Shown: positions 6,654 through 12,250 of the stretch, piece after piece
Numbering within the stretch: the stretch's first letter is position 1
Layout of the letters: every line of letters starts with the position of its first letter
DNA from: Pseudomonadota bacterium
GTDB taxonomy: Bacteria; Pseudomonadota; Alphaproteobacteria; Rhizobiales; Xanthobacteraceae
NCBI GenBank assembly: GCA_021779635.1
Contig: JAJYAH010000127.1
Span: 1-12,250, forward strand
Length of the DNA: 12,250 nucleotides
Direction of reading: 5' to 3'
The notes under the pieces: model-generated
What the model saw: only the letters and a program-made list of their open reading frames with translations
What the model was told of the DNA's origin: nothing
Database searches by the model: none
Made by a program: the position numbers and the translations under genes

Positions 6654-7762
6654 TCAAGCAGGCAGGCCTCGCCGCGCTCGCCTGGGCTGTCATGGCAGCC
6701 GTCAGCCTCTGCCCGACCGGGCTGGCGGCGCATCAAATCAACCTGTCCAACGCCCGCGTCGAGCTCAAGCCCGATCGCTCCGTGCGTGTCGAGGTCGCGC
6801 TCAAGGGAAGCGACGTAGATCGCGTCGCCGGAACCAAGGTGTTCGACCCGCAGTCAGGACTTGTCGACGCCGTGCGGCTTGCCGCCTCGGCTGCGGCAAT
6901 CTCCGCCTATGTGACCACCCACGCTGTCGTTCGGGGCGCCGACGGCACGCCTTGCAAGGCCGGCAAGGCAGAAGTCGTCCCCGATCAGGACGGCGTCGTG
7001 ACCCGCCTGATCTGGTCCTGCAATGAAGTCGAGGGCGACCTGATCTATCGGTCGACGGTACTGATCGATGTCGAGCCAGGCGCCAAGCAGGTCGTGCTGA
7101 TCGGGCCGGAGCCGAATCCGGCGCAAGCGCTGCTCGACGCGTCGCAGACCGACGTCAAAATCTCGGCGCCGCCTCCGTCACTGCTCCACGTGATCCTTCG
7201 CTACATCGAGGCCGGCATCGAGCATATCTTCCTCGGCTACGACCATGTCGCGTTCCTGATCGCGATCGTGCTGTGGGCGCGCCGCCTGTGGCCGGTCATC
7301 AAGATCGTCACCGCCTTCACGGTGGCCCATTCAATAACCTTGTCGCTGGCCGCCTTGCAGGTTGTAGTCATTCCGAGCTCGATTGTGGAGCCGGCGATCG
7401 CCGCGTCGATCGTCTATGTCGCGATCGAGAACTTTTTCTCCCGCAATGTTGACAGTCGCTGGCGCGACACCTTCGCGTTCGGTCTCGTTCATGGTTTCGG
7501 CTTTGCTTCCGCCCTGCAGGAGTTCGGCTTGCCGCGCGGCGCGGTAGTGCCGGCGCTGGCGGCGTTCAACATCGGCGTCGAGGTGGGCCAGGTGGCGATC
7601 GTCAGTCTTGTCATCCCGCTCCTGATCGGCGTTGATTGGCTGATTGCCAGGATGCGCGGCGCGCCGCAAGATCGCACGGCGGCGCTTGTCTACCCCTTCT
7701 CCGGCATCATCGCATGTCTGGGGTTCTATTGGTTTCTCGAGCGGACGGTTTCTGGGTCGTGA
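6650..7762 (+). CDS. HupE/UreJ_2-like membrane protein
   Basis: This 370-residue protein has a signal peptide (residues 1-27, likely cut after GLAA). An exported N-terminal domain to about 178 carries two cysteines, C102 (TPCKAG) and C124 (WSCNE), that could form a disulfide. A C-terminal membrane part then has about six hydrophobic segments. The membrane part shows the family hallmarks: EHIFLGYDH (191-199; H192, D198, H199), TAFTVAHS (H227) and LVHGFGFA (H281). HupE/UreJ relatives are linked to nickel supply for hydrogenase and urease, but no such genes are here, so metal transport is only a suggestion. The GTG start overlaps the preceding stop as GTGA, making this the last gene of the operon. 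A decayed paralogue lies inverted at 1141-1728 and keeps both cysteines. Confidence 0.87.
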   Translation: MIKQAGLAALAWAVMAAVSLCPTGLAAHQINLSNARVELKPDRSVRVEVALKGSDVDRVAGTKVFDPQSGLVDAVRLAASAAAISAYVTTHAVVRGADGTPCKAGKAEVVPDQDGVVTRLIWSCNEVEGDLIYRSTVLIDVEPGAKQVVLIGPEPNPAQALLDASQTDVKISAPPPSLLHVILRYIEAGIEHIFLGYDHVAFLIAIVLWARRLWPVIKIVTAFTVAHSITLSLAALQVVVIPSSIVEPAIAASIVYVAIENFFSRNVDSRWRDTFAFGLVHGFGFASALQEFGLPRGAVVPALAAFNIGVEVGQVAIVSLVIPLLIGVDWLIARMRGAPQDRTAALVYPFSGIIACLGFYWFLERTVSGS

Positions 7763-7800
7763 GTCCGCATAGGCAAGATGCGCGCGTGATTAAAAATGAA

Positions 7801-7829
7801 AACGGGTGGCGGAAGCTCCGCCACCCGTT
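7801..7829 (-). terminator. Rho-independent terminator of the lactonase-like gene
   Basis: A 13-bp perfect stem (7801-7813 with 7817-7829) has a 3-nt loop. Read on the minus strand it is followed by TTCATTTTTAATC (7800-7788), a good T-tract, and it lies 25 bp after the minus-strand stop at 7854-7856. On the plus strand it sits 38 bp after the HupE stop but is followed by CGCAG, so it can act as a plus-strand terminator only weakly, if at all. It separates two convergent units. Confidence 0.88.
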
Positions 7830-7853
7830 CGCAGACGCGTAAGTCCTGGTGAT

Positions 7854-8753
7854 TTACTCGTAATACTCCGGCGAATGCTTGCGCGACTTGAAGCCTTCGG
7901 AGTCGTGGGCCATGAACACCTGGCCCTTTTCCATATCCCGCACCCGCTTGATGTAGGCATATCCGTTAAGCATCTCGGATGGATCATAGGTCAACCCGAT
8001 GCTCGGCAGAATGTCCTTCGCCAGGTTCTCCGGCAGGTAGCAGGCATCGCTGGTCAGGACATAGGTGCCGGACTTGGGCAGACGGACAATCGTCATCTGG
8101 CTTCCGGGTGTGTGACCAGCCGAGCGATGAATGTAGACGCTGCCGTCTCCGAACAGATCGAGATCACCGTTGAGCTCGATCATCGGTTGCCGACCGGTAA
8201 CTCCCGAACCCGTTTGAGCACGCAGCGACTCGAAGTCGCCACTGATGTAGGGACCGGAATAGCTCTTTGGCGGCCAGAACGCATTGATGATCTCGCTGCG
8301 CTGGACGATGATCGTCGCGTTGGGGAACTTGCTTGCGTTGCCGGCATGATCGAGATGCATGTGTCCGAGGATCACATAGTTGATGTCGCTGGGCTTCATT
8401 CCGAGCTTGCCTAGCTGGGCGTCAATCGTGAGGTCAGGATCCACACCCTTGTCGAGCATGGCGGCCATCGGCCCCCAATAGGTCTTGTCGGCAACAAGCT
8501 TGTCGTTATCTCCCGTGTCAAACATGATGTTCCCCTTGGGGTGTTTGATCAGGAAGAAGCCGACCGGGACGATGATTTTCTCATCTCCGGTGGCCGCGCT
8601 CGACAGTGCCGATTTGGCAATATCGAGTGGAAACGACGTGAACGAATATAGCTTCATTCCCTCCGGCGACGCCGCCGGCGCCTGAGACGCCAGACCCGCA
8701 ACGGCACACGCACCAATTGCAAACTTGGCCAACAGTCGAGCGATACTGGTCAT
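7854..8753 (-). CDS. Exported metallo-beta-lactamase-fold hydrolase, AHL-lactonase-like
   Basis: This 299-residue protein has a Sec-type signal peptide (about 1-28, ending QAPAAS). The dinuclear metal motif HMHLDH (H131, H133, D135, H136) is followed by H214 in AGHTPGSQ, D236 in TSDACY and H283 in MAHDSEG. That is the ligand set of AiiA-type N-acyl-homoserine lactonases, and Y239 sits three residues after D236, like the catalytic Tyr of AiiA. From memory of AiiA, DHAGxxxxFxNxxIIVQRxE and the late PEY are also shared. AiiA itself is cytoplasmic, so export is a difference. The ATG at 8753 is chosen because GGAGG lies 10 bases upstream and the signal peptide starts there; a longer frame would add 23 untypical residues. 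It is a single-gene unit. Lactone hydrolysis is likely; the natural substrate is inferred. Confidence 0.88.
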   Translation of the reverse strand: MTSIARLLAKFAIGACAVAGLASQAPAASPEGMKLYSFTSFPLDIAKSALSSAATGDEKIIVPVGFFLIKHPKGNIMFDTGDNDKLVADKTYWGPMAAMLDKGVDPDLTIDAQLGKLGMKPSDINYVILGHMHLDHAGNASKFPNATIIVQRSEIINAFWPPKSYSGPYISGDFESLRAQTGSGVTGRQPMIELNGDLDLFGDGSVYIHRSAGHTPGSQMTIVRLPKSGTYVLTSDACYLPENLAKDILPSIGLTYDPSEMLNGYAYIKRVRDMEKGQVFMAHDSEGFKSRKHSPEYYE

Positions 8754-8878
8754 GAAAATCAGTCCTCCCTTAGACACGCCTTGTTGACGTGACCCGTTGT
8801 TGACGGTCTCGAATGCGGCCAACCGCCGATGCCGGGAATGAGGACTACGCTGCTAAAGGCTTCTTACTCTTAATAATT

Positions 8879-8908
8879 TTAATACTTTTGGGCCGCCGAG
8901 CCCCGCAA
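8879..8908 (-). promoter_or_regulatory. Possible sigma-70-type promoter for the lactonase-like gene
   Basis: An AT-rich block at 8870-8889 stands out in otherwise GC-rich DNA 115-135 bp upstream of the minus-strand start. On that strand TTGCGG (8908-8903) and TATTAA (8884-8879) are 18 bases apart. Both boxes are partial matches only, so this is a weak call that rests mainly on the AT-rich block. Confidence 0.25.
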
Positions 8909-9117
8909 CGCGTGACCTCTCCCGTTCAGAATTCTACATCTTTCGTCGTAATCCGCAACCTTACATGACGAAAAAAGGGCAGTCGGCCAACCAACACACG
9001 TGCTGCACAACACTCCAGCTCGAAACACAGGCTGCCGATCGCATCTGCGAGCGCAACGAAAAGGGTCGGGCGCTCATCGCAACACATGCTTTTTGGTGAT
9101 CGACCGAAAATACATCT

Positions 9118-9457
9118 TACCAATCGCTTCCCAAGCTGCGGATACGTCAGGATGCCGCGGCGAAAATCTCAGCGGTTGCGAGCGACAGATGCTCGCGCGC
9201 CTTGTGCGCGCCGCAGCAGTCGATCTTGCTCGACGAGCCACTCGAAGATTCAGCGCCGTCGGTCGTGGCGGAAGTGCCGGCCACGATCGAGCAGATTCGC
9301 GACAAAAACAACTGCCCTCCTCGTCGAGCACGAAGTCGATCTCGTGCCTGATTTCGCCGACGAAGTCTATGTCATGGTCAGCGGCCAGATATCCTACTCG
9401 CGCGAAACCGCTAGTCTGCGAGCCGACATCGCGACTCAGAGCAGGCTCATCGGAGTC
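9118..9457 (+). pseudogene. Remnant of a LivF-type branched-chain amino acid ABC ATPase
   Basis: Four consecutive blocks match the C-terminal half of LivF-type ATPases but lie in shifting frames. They are YQSLPKLRIRQDAAA (from 9118), the ABC signature ENLSGCERQMLARLVRA (from 9162), the Walker B region SILLDEPLEDSAP continuing to ATIEQIRDKNN (from about 9220), and TALLVEHEVDLVPDFADEVY followed by VMVSGQISY to LIGV at 9457. In intact relatives these read about YELFPRL, LSGGEQQMLAI, LLLLDEPxxGLAP and LLVEQN. At least three frame changes occur, and the usual second Gly of LSGGE is a Cys. No Walker A half could be found upstream of about 9118; the sequence there (8940-9117) is not recognisable. 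No other liv genes are present. The remnant is certainly not functional as an ATPase. Confidence 0.82.
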
Positions 9458-9617
9458 GGCACCAACGTTCTCTGGTCGTGCTGCCGACTGATCCGGGCCA
9501 ACAATAGGGTGAAACGGGCACCGCCGGAAATCTCGCGCCGGCCCCCTCGTTCGGCCCGGTGCGTCCAAAAGACCGCCGCGCCTACGGAATTGACAGCGTC
9601 ATATCCGGCATGATCTA

Positions 9618-9644
9618 ACTGGTTTGGTAGTCGGACCACTGGTT
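9618..9644 (+). promoter_or_regulatory. Candidate operator upstream of the GntR-family regulator gene
   Basis: ACTGGTT occurs twice, at 9618-9624 and 9638-9644, exactly 20 bp (about two helical turns) apart. Between them TGGT (9625-9628) and ACCA (9635-9638) form an inverted pair, and ACCACTGGT (9635-9643) is itself palindromic. FadR-type FCD regulators commonly bind TGGT/ACCA inverted motifs, usually with a 3-base spacer rather than the 6 seen here. The block ends 28 bp before the regulator's start, so autoregulation is plausible but unproven. Confidence 0.35.
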
Positions 9645-9672
9645 CAGATTTTCAAGCCGATGAGCTCTGCTG

Positions 9673-10437
9673 ATGCCCTCCCGCTTCAAAACGCAGCCTG
9701 TTTTCGCGCAGGTTCCAGCTGTCTGGACCGAGATCAACAAGCGCACGGTCCGGGAAAAAATAAGCGACAAGCTGGGCTCGCTCATCGCTTCCGGCATCCT
9801 GCATTTGGGAGATGAGTTACCGAGCGAGCGGGAGCTCGCTTCGCTGCTATCGGTCAGCCGGGAAACCGTCAGAGGCGCTATTCAGACGCTTGCGGCCAAG
9901 GGCATCTTGGAGGTGTCTCATGGCATGCGAACACGCGTCATCAACCAGAACGTTGATACGCGAAAAATCGGGGTGACGAGCCCGAGCACGATCAACACTT
10001 ACGATATCGAATCGGTCCATGGCGCTCGGCTGCTCGTTGAGCGCGCCATCGTCGCCGAAGCGGCGCACCGGATCGACGACGAGACCTTGCTGAGACTCGA
10101 ACGATCGCTGGCGATTCAAAAAGAGACGACCCGGGATCCCGTTCACTTTCTCATTTGCGACCGTGAGTTTCATCTTGCGATCTACCGATGCTCGACCAAT
10201 CCGTTGCTCGCGGACTTTGTCGTCGATCTCTACACGTTCATGCTTGATCACCGCCGTGTCGCCATGTCTCAGCCCGGCGCGATCGAGAGAAGTTATCGCG
10301 ATCATGTCGAGATCTTCGACGCCCTGACCGCGCACGATTCCGACGCGGTCATGGCGGCATTTGGGCGTCATATCGACCGCATCTATTCAACGACCGTCGC
10401 GATCATGGATGCGAAGGCGATGAAATCGGGTCTGTAA
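9673..10437 (+). CDS. GntR/FadR-family (FCD) transcriptional regulator
   Basis: This is a 254-residue cytoplasmic DNA-binding protein. The N-terminal winged helix-turn-helix spans about residues 24-90, with LPSERELASLLSVSRETVR (49-67) as the recognition unit and LAAKGILEV starting the wing. The C-terminal FCD effector domain spans about 108-240 and has the metal-site pattern D163, H167 (CDREFHLAI), H211 (DHVEIFDAL) and H233 (GRHIDR). FCD regulators typically respond to small organic acids or sugar acids. It is followed after 97 bp by genes for a sugar-type binding protein and ATPase on the same strand, which it most likely controls; this is inferred from position. The ATG at 9673 has only a poor ribosome site, but the helix-turn-helix starts soon after, so the start is reasonable. 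Confidence 0.92.
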   Translation: MPSRFKTQPVFAQVPAVWTEINKRTVREKISDKLGSLIASGILHLGDELPSERELASLLSVSRETVRGAIQTLAAKGILEVSHGMRTRVINQNVDTRKIGVTSPSTINTYDIESVHGARLLVERAIVAEAAHRIDDETLLRLERSLAIQKETTRDPVHFLICDREFHLAIYRCSTNPLLADFVVDLYTFMLDHRRVAMSQPGAIERSYRDHVEIFDALTAHDSDAVMAAFGRHIDRIYSTTVAIMDAKAMKSGL

Positions 10438-10501
10438 TTTACGGACTTTCGACCGGCACGGCTGAAACGCCGGTATCGGCTGAGAGAATTAGAAACTAAC
10501 C

Positions 10502-10526
10502 GCCGGAACAACCGGCCAAAAGGAGG
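10502..10526 (+). promoter_or_regulatory. Ribosome binding site preceded by a small inverted repeat
   Basis: AGGAGG at 10521-10526 lies 8 bases before the ATG at 10535 and is a strong site, which fixes that start. Just upstream GCCGG (10502-10506) and CCGGC (10512-10516) form a short hairpin with loop AACAA. A second symmetric element, GCCGGTATCGGC, lies at 10469-10480. Either could be an operator for the neighbouring regulator or a leader structure; nothing distinguishes these. Confidence 0.5.
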
Positions 10527-10534
10527 AAACGGAA

Positions 10535-11518
10535 ATGAATCGACGCGTACTCGTTTCGACGATGGCCGCAATCGCGGCAACGGTTGGTCTTGGGCTCGGA
10601 GGCGCCAACTCCGCCTGGGCCCAGTCCAAGGAGATCGTTTATCTCACCCCCGGTCTCGATTTGCCGTTCTGGCGCTACCTCTCGAAGGGTATCGAGGCGG
10701 CCGCCAAAAAGGGCGGTTACACCTATCAGGCGCTCGACTCTCACAACAGCGCCGACACGCAACTGAAGAATGCCCAGGATGCGATCGCGCGCGGGGTCGC
10801 AGGCATCGCGATTTCGCCGACCGACAGTTCGACGGCGCCCAGCGTTCTTGCGCTCGCGGCCCGCGCGCATATTCCGGTCGTGGTCGCCGACATCGGCACC
10901 AATAGCGGCGAATATGTCTCGTTCGTGATTTCCGACAACAAGGAGGGCGCGCACGGTGTCGGCAAGGCGCTCGCAGAGGCCCTCAAGGAGAAGGGATGGA
11001 CGGATGGATCGGTCGGCCTCATCACGATCTCCCAAGCGCGCAAAAACGGCCAGGCGCGGACCGGAGGCTTTCGCGACGCGATGAAGGAAGCCGGGATCAC
11101 GAAGGAGGCAGGCCTGCAGCAAATGCAGTCCTACACTGCCGACGAAACATTCAAGTTCACACAGGACATGCTGACCGCCAATCCCAACATGCGTGGTATG
11201 TTCATCCAGACAGATCAGCCGACGATCGGCGCCTTGCGGGCGATCAAGGCCGGGCATCGCGAGGGAACGCTGCTTGTCGCCGCTTTCGACGGCATCCCTG
11301 ATTTCGTCGGCTTACTGAAAAAGGGCGAGATCGTTGCCTCGGGCATGCAACAGCCTTACTTGATGGGAGAAAAGTCGGGGGAAGCCCTGTTGAGCGCGCT
11401 CTCCGGAGGCAAGCCCGACAAGGAGATCCTGGTTCCTATCGTGATCGCCACGAGCAAGAACATCGATCAAATCCTGCCGACCATCAAACAGACCGTGTTC
11501 GCGAACGAACTGCCCTGA
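10535..11518 (+). CDS. Periplasmic sugar-type ABC transporter binding protein, RbsB-like
   Basis: This 327-residue protein captures the solute in the periplasm for the ABC importer whose ATPase is encoded next. A signal peptide occupies residues 1-29 (MNRRVL, hydrophobic core, cut after SAWA). The mature protein has the type I periplasmic binding fold typical of sugar and autoinducer-2 transporters: LPFWRYLSKGIEAAAKK, then LKNAQDAIARGVAGIAISPTD, the PVVVADIG strand and the late hinge LLVAAFDGIPDFVGLLKKG, VASGMQQPYLMGEKSG. Substrate cannot be told by eye; the sugar label reflects family and neighbours. It is preceded by a strong ribosome site. A GC-rich hairpin follows the stop, as is common after highly expressed binding-protein genes. 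Confidence 0.93.
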   Translation: MNRRVLVSTMAAIAATVGLGLGGANSAWAQSKEIVYLTPGLDLPFWRYLSKGIEAAAKKGGYTYQALDSHNSADTQLKNAQDAIARGVAGIAISPTDSSTAPSVLALAARAHIPVVVADIGTNSGEYVSFVISDNKEGAHGVGKALAEALKEKGWTDGSVGLITISQARKNGQARTGGFRDAMKEAGITKEAGLQQMQSYTADETFKFTQDMLTANPNMRGMFIQTDQPTIGALRAIKAGHREGTLLVAAFDGIPDFVGLLKKGEIVASGMQQPYLMGEKSGEALLSALSGGKPDKEILVPIVIATSKNIDQILPTIKQTVFANELP

Positions 11519-11525
11519 AACTGCC

Positions 11526-11552
11526 GCCGGCCGGACCACCCGTCCGGCCGGC
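11526..11552 (+). other. Strong intercistronic hairpin between binding-protein and ATPase genes
   Basis: GCCGGCCGGAC (11526-11536) and GTCCGGCCGGC (11542-11552) form an 11-bp all-matched stem with loop CACCC. It starts 7 bases after the binding-protein stop and ends 20 bases before the ATPase start. There is no T-tract, so it is more likely an mRNA-stabilising or partial attenuation structure that keeps binding-protein mRNA in excess than a terminator. This role is known for similar elements in other uptake operons and is inferred here. Confidence 0.7.
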
Positions 11553-11572
11553 CCTATCCGGTGTAGAAGCGA

Positions 11573-12250
11573 ATGGCGACTTCCGGCTCCGTTCTTCTTG
11601 AAGCTCGAGACATAACGAAAAGCTTCGCGGGAACGAAAGCGCTCGTCGGCGCTGGTCTGACGCTGCGCGCCGGCCAGACTCATGCGTTGCTCGGTGCGAA
11701 TGGCGCCGGCAAATCGACGTTATCGCGGGTCGTCTCCGGGCATGTGCGCAGAGATAGCGGAACGATCCTATACGAAGAGCGCCTCCTCGACTTCAAATCG
11801 CCTCGCGAGGCGCTTGATGCCGGCATCGCCATGGTGATGCAGGAGACGAGTCTGGCGTCCGATCTGTCGGTCGTAGAGAATATTTTCCTGCCAGAACTCC
11901 GTCGTCCCGGACGGCTTTCCTTTCCCGCGATGCGCCGCCGGGCCAACGAAATCCTGGCCGACCTCGGGCAGGATCGCGCGGTCTCGCTCGACGCCGAGGT
12001 GCGGGATCTATCCGTCGCGCAGCGGCAACTCGTCGAAATCGCCAAAGCTTTGGCGCTCAAGGCCAATCTCATTATCTTCGACGAGCCGACCGCTTCGTTG
12101 AGTCCCAGCGAGGTCGAGCGCCTGTTCGACATTATCGGCCGATTGGAAGACGCGGGCTGCGCGATCGTCTTCGTCTCGCATCGGCTCGAAGAAGTCTTCG
12201 CTATTGCCGACGAGATCACCGTGATGCGGGAGGGTCGGACAGTGGCCACG
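11573..12250 (+). CDS. Sugar ABC transporter ATP-binding protein, RbsA-like, 3' truncated by window edge
   Basis: The frame is open from the ATG at 11573 to the last base, giving 226 residues of a protein that in this family is usually about 500 residues with two ATPase domains. The first domain is nearly complete: Walker A GANGAGKST near residues 41-49, Q-loop MVMQE near 87, the family-typical signature LSVAQRQLVEIAKAL, Walker B LIIFDEPTASLSP and H-loop VSHRLEEV. The signature beginning LSVAQ and the PTASL ending are characteristic of the RbsA/MglA/XylG branch. It energises import through a permease that should lie beyond the window. The ribosome site is weak (GAAG), suggesting lower expression than the preceding gene. 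The second domain cannot be assessed. Confidence 0.93.
   Translation, partial: MATSGSVLLEARDITKSFAGTKALVGAGLTLRAGQTHALLGANGAGKSTLSRVVSGHVRRDSGTILYEERLLDFKSPREALDAGIAMVMQETSLASDLSVVENIFLPELRRPGRLSFPAMRRRANEILADLGQDRAVSLDAEVRDLSVAQRQLVEIAKALALKANLIIFDEPTASLSPSEVERLFDIIGRLEDAGCAIVFVSHRLEEVFAIADEITVMREGRTVAT

Noticed and set aside
1141..7762. Two inverted HupE-like copies as ends of a composite mobile element
   Set aside because: They are protein-coding homologues with about 79% identity in the stretch compared, there is no transposase or target duplication in sight, and their divergence is of coding type.
7806..8414. 202-residue plus-strand open frame
   Set aside because: It lies wholly antisense to the lactonase-like gene, whose metal-site motifs make the minus strand the coding one.
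9074..9568. 164-residue minus-strand open frame
   Set aside because: It is antisense to the LivF remnant and shows no family features of its own.
1..12250. tRNA, rRNA, CRISPR array or toxin-antitoxin pair
   Set aside because: No cloverleaf, rRNA-like stretch, regularly spaced repeats or small paired genes could be recognised on either strand.

Overview
The window is GC-rich, gene-dense DNA that looks like an alphaproteobacterium, most likely Rhizobiales in the Bradyrhizobium/Rhodopseudomonas range. This is inferred from base and codon use, gene families and GTG-started overlapping genes; no marker gene is present to prove it. There is no rRNA, tRNA, CRISPR array, transposase or phage gene. 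Both end genes are cut by the window edges.

Layout: (1) 1-756, the C-terminal half of an M28-family zinc aminopeptidase (+). (2) 757-2320, a long stretch without an intact gene. It holds a minus-strand Rho-independent terminator whose 5' arm and loop can also pair with a sequence 80-100 nt upstream, a decayed HupE/UreJ-like gene (-), and several strong palindromes. (3) 2321-7762, a tight five-gene plus-strand operon: a Gld-type ABC ATPase, an ABC-2 permease, a GldG-like auxiliary protein, a DUF4340-like membrane-anchored protein and an intact HupE/UreJ_2-like protein. Four-base or short overlaps join four of the five genes. (4) 7854-8753, a minus-strand exported metallo-beta-lactamase-fold hydrolase with the full ligand set of the AiiA-type acyl-homoserine lactonases, with a terminator between it and the operon. 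(5) 8754-9672, an intergenic stretch containing a frameshifted remnant of a LivF-type branched-chain amino acid ABC ATPase. (6) 9673-12250, a sugar-uptake type locus: a GntR/FadR (FCD) regulator, an RbsB-like periplasmic binding protein and the first part of an RbsA-like ATPase, with a strong hairpin between the last two.

How the parts may work together: in the central operon the ATPase and permease form an ABC-2 module, the GldG-like and DUF4340-like proteins are anchored accessory proteins with large extracytoplasmic parts, and HupE adds a membrane protein with conserved His/Asp residues. The GldG-like and DUF4340-like proteins each carry a local histidine cluster, so a role in periplasmic metal handling is a testable idea. 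No substrate can be read from sequence. A second HupE copy lies decayed and inverted upstream. The right-hand locus is an ordinary regulator plus ABC importer of unknown (probably carbohydrate-like) substrate.
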